A stretch of 64,000 bases of DNA from Leptospira limi (GCF_026151395.1 NZ_JAMQPV010000001.1:1862501-1926500), one strand, 5' to 3'. Counted from the stretch's first letter, positions 9,922 to 19,037 are shown. Made by a program: numbers and translations. The notes: generated by a model not told the origin, from the sequence alone.

Positions 9922-11598
9922 TTACTTTCTAAAAAACACATAGGCAGCACCAGATTGTAAAGCTGAGTTATTTGCACTGGCAGTTGGTCCATTGGTAATT
10001 GTATTTTGATTGCTGTCTTCTTGGTTCACCCCAACAACAGCAGTATCTCCTGATAAAGAAATCGCATTGCCAAATCTGTCTTCGACATCGGCATTGGGAG
10101 CCTTGATAAATGCCCTATATGCCCAAGTGGAACCAGACCTTTGGAACACATAAACCGCACCAGAATTGGATAGGCTATTGTCATCGTTTGGGTTCGTTCC
10201 ATTTGTGACCGTTGTTTGGTTATTGTCCTCAAAAATAGAACCAACTAAAATCGTATTCCCTTGGATAGCAACTGTGACACCAAAATTATCATTAGCTTCA
10301 ACGTTAGGAGGCTTCAGGTAGGCTTGGTGGCTCCATGTCGAACCCGTTCTTTGGAACACATAAGCGGCACCTGCTAAGCTAGCCGAGTTGTCGGCACTGG
10401 CAGTAGGTCCATTTGTAATTGTAGTTTGGTTACTAGATTCAGAAAATGCACCGACTACTATGGTGTTTCCATCGATAGCAACCCTATTGCCAAATTGATC
10501 ATTTGCATCTGCATTGGGTGCTTTTAGATACGCTTGTTCTACCCAAGTGGAACCCGTTCTTTGGAAAACATAGGCTGCACCAGAAGCAGTTGCAGAATTG
10601 TCTGAACTGGCAATAGCACCGTTTGTAATCGTTGTTTGGTTGCTATCTTCCAAATTTGAACCTACAACGATTGTATCTCCAGAGATCGAAACACTGTTTC
10701 CAAATCGATCATTTGCTTCTATATTGGATGCTTTTAAGTAGGCTTGTTGTGCCCAAGTTGAACCTGATCTTTGGAAGACATAAGCGGCACCTGCTGATGC
10801 AGCTGAGTTGTTAGCACTTGCAGATGTTCCATTTGTAATCGTTGTTTGGTTACTCGCCTCATTAAAAGCACCTACAACAATCGTATCGCCTGAGATGGAA
10901 AGGGAAATCCCAAACTGATCATTTGCTTCCGCATTTGGTGGTTTGATGTAAGCTTGTTGCACCCATGTAGAGCCCGTTCGTTGGAACACGTAGACTGCAC
11001 CAGAACTGGAAGCAGTATTGTCTGTACTGGCAGTAGGTCCATTCGTAATTGTGATTTGATTGCTATCTTCTTGGTTGGCACCAACAAGGATGGTATTTCC
11101 ATCAATGGCAACGGCACCTCCAAAAAAGTCCGATGCTTCTGCATTAGGTGCTTTTAAGTAAGCTTCCTGTGCCCAAGAGGAACCAGTTCTTTGAAAGACA
11201 TAAGCGGCACCTGCTGATGCAGCTGAGTTGTCTGCACTCGCAGAGTTTCCATTCGTAATTGTCGTTTGGTTACTTGACTCACCTGCAGCTCCTACCACGA
11301 TCGTATCACCAGAGATGGCTACGGAATTTCCGAAGAGATCGTTTGCATCTGCATTCGATGCTTTGAGATAGGCCTGTGTTTCCCAGAGTTTGGGCGAATT
11401 TCCAACGCTAAATCCACAAAAGGGAATAGGATTTTCCGATACGGATGTGAGTAATAAGGTTTCTCGATACCCTTTTGATTTTTGGTCACAGGGGTTATTC
11501 AATGTTACTTGATTACAACTTATGGAAAAATGAATTAACAAGATTCCTACGAAGTTTCTCACTAATAACGAACGAAGCACGAAATTCCCTTTCCCCAT
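9922..11598 (-). CDS. Seven-repeat FG-GAP (integrin-alpha-like propeller) lipoprotein
   Basis: This 558-residue protein starts with a lipoprotein signal peptide ending in the lipobox FSISC (lipid Cys28), followed by the fixed-spacing Cys module shared with two other lipoproteins here (C28, C37-D, C61-G). The rest is seven ~67-residue units of the form YLKxPNAEANDxFGxSVxISGDTIVVGAxxEDSNQTTITNG..AAYVFQR, which are FG-GAP repeats predicted to form a seven-bladed propeller. FG-GAP propellers bind ligands at cell surfaces; here that is inference. Repeats are highly alike even at DNA level, so copy number may vary between strains. A 13/14 copy of the TTAACA-N2-TGTTAA palindrome lies about 40 nt upstream. 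Confidence 0.9.
   Translation of the reverse strand: MGKGNFVLRSLLVRNFVGILLIHFSISCNQVTLNNPCDQKSKGYRETLLLTSVSENPIPFCGFSVGNSPKLWETQAYLKASNADANDLFGNSVAISGDTIVVGAAGESSNQTTITNGNSASADNSAASAGAAYVFQRTGSSWAQEAYLKAPNAEASDFFGGAVAIDGNTILVGANQEDSNQITITNGPTASTDNTASSSGAVYVFQRTGSTWVQQAYIKPPNAEANDQFGISLSISGDTIVVGAFNEASNQTTITNGTSASANNSAASAGAAYVFQRSGSTWAQQAYLKASNIEANDRFGNSVSISGDTIVVGSNLEDSNQTTITNGAIASSDNSATASGAAYVFQRTGSTWVEQAYLKAPNADANDQFGNRVAIDGNTIVVGAFSESSNQTTITNGPTASADNSASLAGAAYVFQRTGSTWSHQAYLKPPNVEANDNFGVTVAIQGNTILVGSIFEDNNQTTVTNGTNPNDDNSLSNSGAVYVFQRSGSTWAYRAFIKAPNADVEDRFGNAISLSGDTAVVGVNQEDSNQNTITNGPTASANNSALQSGAAYVFFRK
9950..11390 (-). repeat. ~200-bp tandem coding repeats (7 units) in the FG-GAP gene
   Basis: Seven units with a period near 200 bp recur across this stretch. 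Recurring landmarks on the plus strand are the 'ggaacacataagcggcacc', 'gtaattgtcgtttggtt' and 'ccaaattgatcatttgc' type blocks. Such identity could permit slippage or recombination. Confidence 0.8.
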
Positions 11599-11634
11599 TC
11601 TATCTCTCAGGTTTGATTTTCAAAATAAAAATTG

Positions 11635-11648
11635 CTAACATTTGTTAA
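11635..11648. promoter_or_regulatory. Near-copy of the TTAACA-N2-TGTTAA palindrome (CTAACATTTGTTAA)
   Basis: The core TAACA-TT-TGTTA (11636-11647) is a perfect 5-2-5 inverted repeat, and only the outermost base departs from the two other copies. It lies about 38 nt upstream of the FG-GAP lipoprotein start. Confidence 0.4.
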
Positions 11649-11747
11649 AAACAATTTTCGATACAATCAAGGTTATCAAGTATTTTCTTAATTTTTTGAT
11701 AGGATGACTCACAATTTTTTAGAGTTTTTTTGAATCAAGTAAGGATC

Positions 11748-12629
11748 TTATTTCAAGTCCAATGAATGGCCTGTCTTCGATTGGTATTTGTTCATGTAAA
11801 TTGCCCGAAAAACAAAAACAATCACAATCAATTGGATCGGAATCAAAAGCATGTCCAATTGTTGTTCAGACAAATTAGTCATATAAGGTCCACTCAGTTG
11901 GAAAGGAGGTGGAAATGGATACCGCATGAGAACGGTTAGAGTTGTGACAACAATGGTGTCTGCCAATCCAAAATAATAGGAAAGTGGGTATCTTTTTTTG
12001 TTCAGATAGTAGAGAACAACCATCACTACTATACTCATTGGTTCCAAAAGTAAGTAATTGGAACTAACAAATGTTGGTAACGATAGGAGGACAATTCGAT
12101 AACCAGCATGGCAATAAATCCATGATAATGGTGATGAATTAAAGGTAAACGTTCTCTGATTGGTCGCGGTGGTTTGAAATCGAACTTTTGTCATTTCTTG
12201 GAGTAACCAAATGAGGAGAAATAAACAAACAATGCGACTGATAATTCCCCGATACGTTCCTCCATCTGGAGAGAAAATCATAACAAAGATATTCCCTAAT
12301 ACTGCAAAATTGATATATCGAGTAAACCATGGCAGGAACTTTTGTTGTTTTGAATTCGGTAGGCTCACATAACCAATGACAGCTCCTAATCCAAATGGAA
12401 GAAGAAGTATCAATTTGGTAAATCCCATGATAGAAATCATATCATGAGTTGATTGTGAAAGGAATTGGATACCAGCATACATGGATAAGGTGAAAATGAA
12501 AAAAAGAAGCAACTTTTGTAGGTATACCGCTAAATAACAAACTACCGTAACAAATAAAATGGCAATGACTTGATTCCATAGGAGTAGGAATAGATCCACT
12601 CCCAAATCTTGGTGAAGTATTTGATTCAT
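11748..12629 (-). CDS. Polytopic membrane protein, function unknown
   Basis: The 293 residues contain about eight hydrophobic segments (for example residues 10-35, 40-60, 70-90, 108-120, 130-145, 180-215, 225-240 and 258-278) separated by short basic loops, which fits an integral inner-membrane protein. I do not recognise a family or catalytic motif. It is transcribed on the minus strand upstream of the FG-GAP lipoprotein gene, 149 nt away, and need not be in the same operon. The 419-nt gap on its other side (12630-13048) holds only the promoter-proximal inverted repeat described separately. Confidence 0.7.
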   Translation of the reverse strand: MNQILHQDLGVDLFLLLWNQVIAILFVTVVCYLAVYLQKLLLFFIFTLSMYAGIQFLSQSTHDMISIMGFTKLILLLPFGLGAVIGYVSLPNSKQQKFLPWFTRYINFAVLGNIFVMIFSPDGGTYRGIISRIVCLFLLIWLLQEMTKVRFQTTATNQRTFTFNSSPLSWIYCHAGYRIVLLSLPTFVSSNYLLLEPMSIVVMVVLYYLNKKRYPLSYYFGLADTIVVTTLTVLMRYPFPPPFQLSGPYMTNLSEQQLDMLLIPIQLIVIVFVFRAIYMNKYQSKTGHSLDLK

Positions 12630-12919
12630 AATGAAGTGGCTGTTAGGAAAATAATGATGGGGATGGCTCCGATCTTTTTCAAAGTAGCTATTTTATTCGA
12701 AATCGATCCAAAAAACTTCCTTGATTTGGCAAATGTTCATCACATTTTAATCCACCCAATTCAAATTGCAACTCTAACTTTTTCAATTTCTATTCTTTAG
12801 AAATAACAGTCCGGTTAATTTTGGAAGGAAAACAATCTGATCCTTTTGGAAATTATGCCAATTCTTGAAAGGAATGGCCATTAATTTTTGAAAAATTCTG
12901 GCAGGGGAAATAAATTGAC

Positions 12920-12938
12920 TATGATTGTGGAAATCATA
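12920..12938. promoter_or_regulatory. Inverted repeat TATGATT-N5-AATCATA upstream of the peroxiredoxin-like gene
   Basis: A perfect 7-5-7 palindrome overlaps a -35-like TTGACT (12915-12920), about 110 nt upstream of the peroxiredoxin-like start. Its position inside the likely promoter suggests a repressor or redox-sensor operator. The regulator is unknown; the AraC gene two positions downstream and a PerR-type Fur-family protein are possible candidates. Confidence 0.4.
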
Positions 12939-13048
12939 ATTGCATCATAGTATACAAGTGAATCGAATTATTTTTCTATTACAATGAAAGATAAAAAGCG
13001 TTTCAAAACTTGGATTAAATTGGCTAGGCATTTCAGTAATTATTCCTT

Positions 13049-13573
13049 ATGAAATTAAAAGATTGGTTTATGATGCAATTTGATGGAAGTGTTGATGTAT
13101 CCATTCAACCTCTCCCACTCGACTTTAAAGTTCGTGATTGGGAATTGATTTTAACATCTAATCAAAAGATTAAAATTTCTGATATCATTCAGCGAGGACC
13201 ACTTCTTTTAGTTTTTATAAGGGGAACATGGTGTCCCTTTTGTCAAATTCATTTGAAGAACCTTTCTGAATGGGCAACGAGTTTAAATGAAAAGGAAGGG
13301 AACGTGATCGTTGTATCAACAGAACCGATTCATTCGCTTAAAAGTTGGCTAAATCTCAATCCTATGAATTTTATTTTTGCAAGTGATTCAACAATGGAGC
13401 TTTGTCAATATTTTGGTGTAAGAATTCAACCAAATGATTTTGCTCAAGCAGCTACTTTTTTAATCGATTCGGATTTTACAATCCGATTGGCTTATAAAGG
13501 TAAACGAACACAGAGATATTTTGATGAAGTTGAAACTGTCATGAAACAACAAATTTATGGCTCGAAGGGTTGA
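13049..13573 (+). CDS. Peroxiredoxin / AhpC-TSA family thioredoxin-fold protein
   Basis: This 174-residue protein has a redoxin fold with FIRGTWCPFCQIHLKNL, an active-site CxxC near residues 62-65, strand-turn 'VIVVSTEPIHSLKSW', and the late 'AATFLIDSDFTIRLAYKG' strand typical of AhpC/TSA proteins. The gap between domains is short and no signal peptide is present, so it should be cytoplasmic. It likely reduces peroxides or acts as a thiol oxidoreductase. The AraC-type gene follows after 49 nt, with DoxX and DinB-like genes behind, suggesting a stress-response cluster. Confidence 0.85.
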   Translation: MKLKDWFMMQFDGSVDVSIQPLPLDFKVRDWELILTSNQKIKISDIIQRGPLLLVFIRGTWCPFCQIHLKNLSEWATSLNEKEGNVIVVSTEPIHSLKSWLNLNPMNFIFASDSTMELCQYFGVRIQPNDFAQAATFLIDSDFTIRLAYKGKRTQRYFDEVETVMKQQIYGSKG

Positions 13574-13622
13574 TCTAACTTTTTAATATTAATGGATTTT
13601 GTGAAAATTCCAATACGATAGA

Positions 13623-14483
13623 ATGAATACAAATGGAAATTACATACAATACGAATTAAATGACCCCCTTACTGGTTCCTATTTTTATTTTACGAACGAT
13701 TTAACTCGAGATTTAAGTAAGGCTCTCGCAAATCCAACTGCTAATCGTATCATTTGGAACCAAGGAAAGGGACAGTTTAAATTTTCATGCGATGAAAAAA
13801 CGGTAACCTTAAGGGAAAACACTTTTTGTACACTCACTGCCTTGAATTACATTAAATTCCCCGACAATGAACAAAAAGTAACCGCAATTGCATTCAATAG
13901 AGAATTTTATTGCATTCGTGATCATGATCATGAAGTTTCATGTAATGGCATTTTGTTTTATGGAGCGCAAAATTTTTCGGTTTTAAAGATCCCTTCAGTA
14001 GAAGTTGTTCCATTTGAAAAATTGGTAGATTTATTTTTAAAAGAATTTGAAGAAAATGATAGTCTACATGGGGAAATGTTAGTTAGTTTATTAAAAATAT
14101 TAATCATAAGATTAACAAGAATTGGGAGAAATCGTATTATTGGAATTCAAAGTGATTATCAAAGTATCGAAACGATTCGGAAATTTAATTTACTAGTGGA
14201 GCAAAATTTTAGAAAATACAAACAAATCTCTGAATATGCTTTTATGTTAAATATTTCTTCAAAAAAATTGTCTGAAATCTTTCGGTATGCAAAATTAGAT
14301 CCTCCACTTCACACAATCCATCAGAGGACAATATTAGAAGCAAAACGTATGCTTTTATTCACTCTTAAATCAGTTAACGAAATTTCAGAAGAATTAGGTT
14401 TTGAAGATGCCAGTCATTTTAGTAAATTATTCAAAAAACTCACAGGAAAATCGCCTTCCACTTTTAGAATCAGGAAAAATTGA
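13623..14483 (+). CDS. AraC-family transcriptional regulator
   Basis: This 286-residue protein has an N-terminal sensing region of the cupin-like type (about 1-160) and a C-terminal pair of helix-turn-helix motifs (about 190-285). The second HTH carries the family signature VNEISEELGFEDASHFSKLFKKLTGKSPSTFR. Ligand unknown. Position between the peroxiredoxin-like gene and the DoxX/DinB pair suggests it controls one or both. Confidence 0.9.
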   Translation: MNTNGNYIQYELNDPLTGSYFYFTNDLTRDLSKALANPTANRIIWNQGKGQFKFSCDEKTVTLRENTFCTLTALNYIKFPDNEQKVTAIAFNREFYCIRDHDHEVSCNGILFYGAQNFSVLKIPSVEVVPFEKLVDLFLKEFEENDSLHGEMLVSLLKILIIRLTRIGRNRIIGIQSDYQSIETIRKFNLLVEQNFRKYKQISEYAFMLNISSKKLSEIFRYAKLDPPLHTIHQRTILEAKRMLLFTLKSVNEISEELGFEDASHFSKLFKKLTGKSPSTFRIRKN

Positions 14484-14587
14484 CATAAATTTTTCCCATA
14501 TATCCATTGTATTTTAGTATGAAAACGATATAATAAAAAAGATGTACATAAAAAGATTGATACATAAACAAGGAAAGCCTTTATAAT

Positions 14588-14983
14588 ATGAATTTATTAT
14601 GGATTCGGCAACTAGTGAAATTGGCAGTTGGAGTAATTTTTTTGCAAACCTTGTTTTTCAAATTTAGTGCAGCAGATGAATCTGTTTATATTTTTTCAAA
14701 ACTTGGAGTAGAACCATGGGGAAGAATTGGATCTGGAATCATTGAGCTTTTGATCGTATTGATGTTTTGTATTCCTCGGATTGTTTGGTTAGGCGCAATG
14801 TTTGGTTTTTTTACAATGATGGGAGCCATTTTCGCACATATATTTTTCATTGGAATTGAGGTGTCACAAGACCATGGATTGTTATTTTCCCTTGCGATTA
14901 TTAATTTGATAGGTTGTTCTCTTCTCCTATATACTGACCGTGAAAGGTTATTGAAAATTTTGGATCAGTTGAAGAAAAAATAA
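14588..14983 (+). CDS. DoxX-like small membrane protein
   Basis: This 131-residue protein has four predicted TM helices (about 8-25, 45-65, 70-92, 96-115). It has the DoxX-type opening (VKLAVGVIFLQTLFFKFS) and the 'G..E(L/I)L..L' second helix. DoxX-family proteins are linked to oxidative stress and quinone-related membrane chemistry in other bacteria. Its stop overlaps the next start by one base (TAATG), so the two are translationally coupled. Confidence 0.7.
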   Translation: MNLLWIRQLVKLAVGVIFLQTLFFKFSAADESVYIFSKLGVEPWGRIGSGIIELLIVLMFCIPRIVWLGAMFGFFTMMGAIFAHIFFIGIEVSQDHGLLFSLAIINLIGCSLLLYTDRERLLKILDQLKKK

Positions 14984-15492
14984 TGATCCTAGTTGAAGAA
15001 TCACGATTAATACTCAATTCTATTACTGAGGTCATCCATCAATTCTCTCAAAATGAATTTTCTATGCCCCTTTCGATCTTGAACCAGGGAAGTATTTCAC
15101 AGCACATACGTCATATTTTGGAATTTTATCAGGAATTGATTGTGGGTATAAAACGTGGAGAAATCGATTTTGATCAGAGAAAAAGATCAAAGCAGTTAGA
15201 AGAAAATTCACAGTTTGCAATTGAAGTGATCGGATTCATTCAAAAAGAATTGTTTGATGGATTTGTAGATTTCCCAGTTACGGTCCGGGTTTCCACTCAT
15301 GATAAAAATGAGAGGCTTTTGCTTACGAGTACAAGCTTTCGTGAACTAGCTTATTGTAATGAACATACGATACATCATTTAGCGATTATTAAAATTGCTC
15401 TATTACATTCATTTCCGAATATCATTGTTGGCGAAGGATTTGGAATTGCTTACTCTACTCAACAAGTGAAGCAATCTACGTCAGCCCTTTGA
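14983..15492 (+). CDS. DinB-superfamily-like protein
   Basis: This 169-residue all-helical protein has His residues spaced as in DinB/YfiT four-helix metalloproteins: SISQHIRHILEFY near residue 40 and NEHTIHHLAIIKIAL near residue 125. Those His positions usually bind a divalent metal. Members act as thiol-dependent transferases or are uncharacterised. It is translationally coupled to the DoxX-like gene. The specific reaction cannot be told. Confidence 0.65.
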   Translation: MILVEESRLILNSITEVIHQFSQNEFSMPLSILNQGSISQHIRHILEFYQELIVGIKRGEIDFDQRKRSKQLEENSQFAIEVIGFIQKELFDGFVDFPVTVRVSTHDKNERLLLTSTSFRELAYCNEHTIHHLAIIKIALLHSFPNIIVGEGFGIAYSTQQVKQSTSAL

Positions 15493-15540
15493 TTTGTTTA
15501 CAAAATATTGATTAGTAAGAATGAAACACTTAAGCTAAGG

Positions 15541-16020
15541 TTATTTCATTATTTCCTTCCAATTTGCATTTGCTTTAGGGATTAACTCTTTTTCATTTTC
15601 ATTCCAAGGGATTAGGGTATCGCCAAATGTTCCATTGTAGAACAAATTGATTTTACCTTTGATGATTTTATACCGCAATGGATCAACTTCCACTTTGTCT
15701 CCGCTTTCTCCCATTGCAAATGCGCACCAACCACCATATTCAGGTTCAAATTGATCCGGGTGTTTATCAAATTTCCTTTTGTTTTCGAAAGAGGAAAAAT
15801 AGTATATAATTCCTTTATACTGGCTAATGATTTCGCTTTTGCCTTTTGTTGGTTGGTTTGAAAAATAGGACACTGGGTCATACCCATCGAGTGCTACACC
15901 GTAATGATTTAGACGAAAATGTTTTTTTCTGACTTCATTCGATGCATTTTCAGTTTGTGCTCCAAGCGTTAAGAAACTAAAGAATAAAAAAGTGAAAACG
16001 AAGAGTAAGTTTGGCTTCAT
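15541..16020 (-). CDS. Exported YHS-domain protein
   Basis: The likely start is the ATG at 16020, which opens a clean signal peptide (MKPNLLFVFTFLFFSFLTLGAQ); an ATG at 16038 would add six residues. The mature part of about 135 residues carries a YHS domain: VALDGYDPVSYF, then YKGIIYYFSSFENKRKFDKHPDQFEPEYGGWCAFAMGE. YHS domains are small metal-associated folds found in copper and heavy-metal proteins; this exported variant is common and of unknown role. The Cys and Tyr of GGWCA are retained. Confidence 0.85.
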   Translation of the reverse strand: MKPNLLFVFTFLFFSFLTLGAQTENASNEVRKKHFRLNHYGVALDGYDPVSYFSNQPTKGKSEIISQYKGIIYYFSSFENKRKFDKHPDQFEPEYGGWCAFAMGESGDKVEVDPLRYKIIKGKINLFYNGTFGDTLIPWNENEKELIPKANANWKEIMK

Positions 16021-16044
16021 ACAACTTAAATCTATCATAAGATA

Positions 16045-16296
16045 TTAAAATTTGAATGGCGAATTTGCTTTTTTATCTGTCAATTTTTCTAATAAGTGTT
16101 TCAAATCACAAACATAAGTATAGGTAAAACTCTCTTTCGGTTTAACTGATGCACACACCGAAGCGATCCATCGAAAGTCGGATAGAAAAATGAAAGAACC
16201 AGGCAAGAGATTAACTCTATTTTCTAGTGGTTCTTTCAATTGATTGCCTTTAGTCATTGGTCGCCAAGAGGAGTTTGGTCCTTTTTCTGAAAACAA
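16045..16296 (-). CDS. Small doubtful ORF, possible gene remnant
   Basis: An 83-codon open frame starts at a TTG with no convincing ribosome site and ends 24 nt upstream of the YHS gene's preferred start. The C-terminal half (FRWIASVCASVKPKESFTYTYVCDLKHLLEKL) looks protein-like, but nothing is recognised. It may be a decayed fragment. Confidence 0.2.
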   Translation of the reverse strand: MFSEKGPNSSWRPMTKGNQLKEPLENRVNLLPGSFIFLSDFRWIASVCASVKPKESFTYTYVCDLKHLLEKLTDKKANSPFKF

Positions 16297-16571
16297 AGAA
16301 ATTCATATGCATATAGTTTTTGCATTCTATCTAATCCAATCATACAAACACTGTTTCGATTTGTGACTGTCGTCTTTCCCATTTCAAATTGAGATACAAA
16401 GGATTTTTACCAACTTTTGTTTATTTTTGGATTTGTCAAAATTACCTTCGGGCTTTCCCTTTTTTAGATCCATATTTTTCTTTAATTCGAACCAAAATCG
16501 GTTTATCGAATTGCAGTATTTTTCGTTTGTGTTACGATAGAAAGACGCTTAGGTATCTTCTTGTCCGACAT

Positions 16572-17894
16572 ATGAAACAATATTTACTTTTATTTTACAC
16601 CCTTTTTCTTTTCGCCAATCTTTCCCTTCATAGTGAAACCATTCTTTTTAAGTCTGGAGAAAAAGTAGAAGGTTCTGTTTTAGCCCAAGATAAGGATTCC
16701 GTGAAGATCAAACTGCCAGACGGAAATACAAAAGTCTATCCAAAGTCATTGATTCAAAAAGTGTTCTATGGTCGGAAAACAGATTCGGAAGTCCTTAAAA
16801 AAGAACCTCAACCTTCTGATAAGGAAAAAAAACTGAGGGAAGAAAAGGAACTCGCTGAAAAACAAAAACAGGAATCAGAGGAACTCAAGGCCAAGGAAGA
16901 GAAACTTAAAAAAAGGGAAGAACAACTTTCGAATGCAAAACGCCATTATCTAGAAGGATCCTTAGGATTAGGAAGTGGAGAAAACCAAATGGAACTCCGT
17001 CCTTTCTTTCAGACCATCCAAATCGCTGGACTTCTATTTGGCGGTGGGCAAACAGAGTTACAAACTACCCCTTACAAAACCAAAAATCACAGTTTTACTC
17101 CTCGATTGTTTTATGCATGGAATCGGTTTACCTTTGAAATTCGTGGAACAGAAGCCAATGGGAATTTTGATGTTAGTGGTTTCCAAACTCTTAGCTTCGG
17201 TGGTGGAGGTGGATCATCTACTAGTACGGAACGTACGACAAATGTTTTGTTTGGTCATGGCGATACAAAATTCCAAAAAGTCTCCTCAAGGGTTGGGTTT
17301 ACTCCGTACCCGCACCCTCTATTTGATTTTCAAATTGTCGGAGGTGTGGAACGGATTTGGACAAAATCCAATCATGAAGTGGATAGCATTGGTGCCACAA
17401 CAAGTACAGGAGTGAATCCGAGTCGTATTAGTTACCGTGAATCGAGTCAGTCACTGAAAGGCTATAGTATTGGGATTGGTTATGAATGGAAATTTTGGGA
17501 TCGATTTTCTTTACAAGGCCAGATTTTACATTTGGATATGCAAGGACCATCTTCCTTTCGAAATAATGAGTTTAGTTTTGACGCTTCGCCAATTAAATAT
17601 CGACCATTTGGTTTAGACTACCAATGGAAATCCACTGGTACAGAAGTGAATGTAAAATTCTCGACTAAGATCAAAGGTGATGTTAGTTTCTTTTTGGAAG
17701 CAAGTAATATGGTCTTAAAAAATAAATTAGGATCAGGTTATATTACAGAAAACGATGGAGGTGGAGGGAATTCAGATCCTTCTCAAATTTTAGTGAAAGT
17801 ATATGCTCCTCAGATTCTCATTCCTATGTTATTGGATTCAAAGACTATTCTCACGTCTGTTCAAGTTGGTGCAAATTATCGCTTTAATTTTTAA
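16572..17894 (+). CDS. Probable outer-membrane beta-barrel protein with coiled coil
   Basis: The frame is open from 16389, but the true start is most likely the ATG at 16572, which opens a signal peptide (MKQYLLLFYTLFLFANLSLHS). The 440-residue protein then has a small beta domain (ETILFKSGEKVEGSVLAQDKDSVKIKLPDGNTKVYP; this pattern of a short SH3-like strand set is frequent in spirochaetes), a Lys/Glu-rich coiled coil (about residues 75-125), and about 300 residues of alternating amphipathic strands ending in ANYRFNF, a typical C-terminal barrel signal with terminal Phe. It probably sits in the outer membrane. Function unknown. Confidence 0.75.
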   Translation: MKQYLLLFYTLFLFANLSLHSETILFKSGEKVEGSVLAQDKDSVKIKLPDGNTKVYPKSLIQKVFYGRKTDSEVLKKEPQPSDKEKKLREEKELAEKQKQESEELKAKEEKLKKREEQLSNAKRHYLEGSLGLGSGENQMELRPFFQTIQIAGLLFGGGQTELQTTPYKTKNHSFTPRLFYAWNRFTFEIRGTEANGNFDVSGFQTLSFGGGGGSSTSTERTTNVLFGHGDTKFQKVSSRVGFTPYPHPLFDFQIVGGVERIWTKSNHEVDSIGATTSTGVNPSRISYRESSQSLKGYSIGIGYEWKFWDRFSLQGQILHLDMQGPSSFRNNEFSFDASPIKYRPFGLDYQWKSTGTEVNVKFSTKIKGDVSFFLEASNMVLKNKLGSGYITENDGGGGNSDPSQILVKVYAPQILIPMLLDSKTILTSVQVGANYRFNF

Positions 17895-18024
17895 TAAGAA
17901 AACTTATTCTAAAGTATAATTTACTACAAATAGAGAGGGATAACTTTTTAATTAAATCCGTGCGCCCGGAATAATTTATTGCCTGGAATTGAGAATCCTG
18001 AGATCATTTCAATTAGGCTTCAAG

Positions 18025-18972
18025 ATGTTTAGAAAGGTTCAAAAATTTTTTCTTTTCGTCCTTTTATTGTGTTTATTAACACTTACAATAGTAGAGTGTA
18101 AGGCACCTGAAAATAATAATCTTTGCGATCCAAGTTCAGATACATTTAAAGAAACTCAAATTACGAAAATCTTCGCAAAGGATAACTCTCCTCTTTGCGG
18201 TAAAGATTATATATCAAACATTATCCCTTATTCAATCACAGGATCAATTTCAGGTTTAGTCAGTTCTGGCTTAAGACTTTCTCTCAATGGAGTTGTTACC
18301 CTGCCGGTGGAGAACGGCAGTAAAAATTTTTATTTTTTGAACATACTTACCAACGGATCTTCGTATTTAGTGAAGGTCTCGAGCCAACCTGCAGGTTTTT
18401 TGTGTACGGTCACTAATGGAGAAGGAATTGTAAAAAATTCCGATGTAACTTCAGTTTCCGTTTCTTGTGTTCCCACTTGTAATCCTTGTAATTTGTTCCT
18501 TACGTTATCCGGATACCCACCAAACCCAGGAAGTGCTAAAAATTTCGATACTTCCTGTATGGCTGATGGTTATTATCCTGGAACCGGAAATTATAAAGCG
18601 ATGGTAGTTGATGGCGTAACAAGAAATGCATCGAACACTGCTAATGTGGGAGATGGACAAATCGATTGGGTATTTGCACCAAATCGGACATATCGCCAAT
18701 CTGAAGGCGATATCAGCACTACAAATTCTGCAGGATTATTCGTGACTGCGTTGACAATTCGATTCTCAGTCAATTCAAAATATTGGACTGGATTAAATAC
18801 CAATTGGACTACCAATACAAGTAATACCTGTGACTTATGGAGGAATGCAACTGGATCCTTTACGGGTGTTATGGGACAAGGAAATTCTACGTTGATAGCT
18901 GACATCACAGCTGGTTGGACTCCAGATCCTTGTAATTTAAGTAACCAACAGTTAATCTGTGTCGAACAATAA
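18025..18972 (+). CDS. DUF1554-family lipoprotein with Cys-module leader
   Basis: I chose the ATG at 18025 (open frame begins at TTG 17989) because it starts the signal peptide directly; lipid Cys is C25. The next segment is the fixed-spacing Cys module (C25, C34-D, C58-G) shared with the lipoproteins at 9922 and 30582. A beta-sandwich repeat follows (YSITGSISGLVSSGLRLSLNG ... CTVTNGEGIV), a type seen in many bacterial surface proteins. The last ~140 residues match the Leptospira DUF1554 pattern, with YKAMVVDGVTR, WVFAPNRTY, YWTGLNTNW, TCDLW and the terminal LICVEQ. DUF1554 resembles a C-type-lectin-like fold in layout, but this is inference. Surface exposure is likely. Confidence 0.85.
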   Translation: MFRKVQKFFLFVLLLCLLTLTIVECKAPENNNLCDPSSDTFKETQITKIFAKDNSPLCGKDYISNIIPYSITGSISGLVSSGLRLSLNGVVTLPVENGSKNFYFLNILTNGSSYLVKVSSQPAGFLCTVTNGEGIVKNSDVTSVSVSCVPTCNPCNLFLTLSGYPPNPGSAKNFDTSCMADGYYPGTGNYKAMVVDGVTRNASNTANVGDGQIDWVFAPNRTYRQSEGDISTTNSAGLFVTALTIRFSVNSKYWTGLNTNWTTNTSNTCDLWRNATGSFTGVMGQGNSTLIADITAGWTPDPCNLSNQQLICVEQ

Positions 18973-19037
18973 CTCCCTTCAACGCATTAACTCCACATAA
19001 ACTCAGTTAGACGATTTCCTTAATTCAAATTGGTCTC

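Noticed and set aside
10026..11144. Alternative-frame ORFs inside the FG-GAP gene
   Set aside because: They are periodic shadows of the repeated gene.
12609..12800. 63-codon plus-strand ORF
   Set aside because: Starts at TTG overlapping the divergent membrane-protein start, has no ribosome site and no recognisable features; likely chance.
17900..17920. AATAAG-AAAA-CTTATT hairpin after the outer-membrane protein gene
   Set aside because: Short AT-only stem without a T-run; not a convincing terminator.
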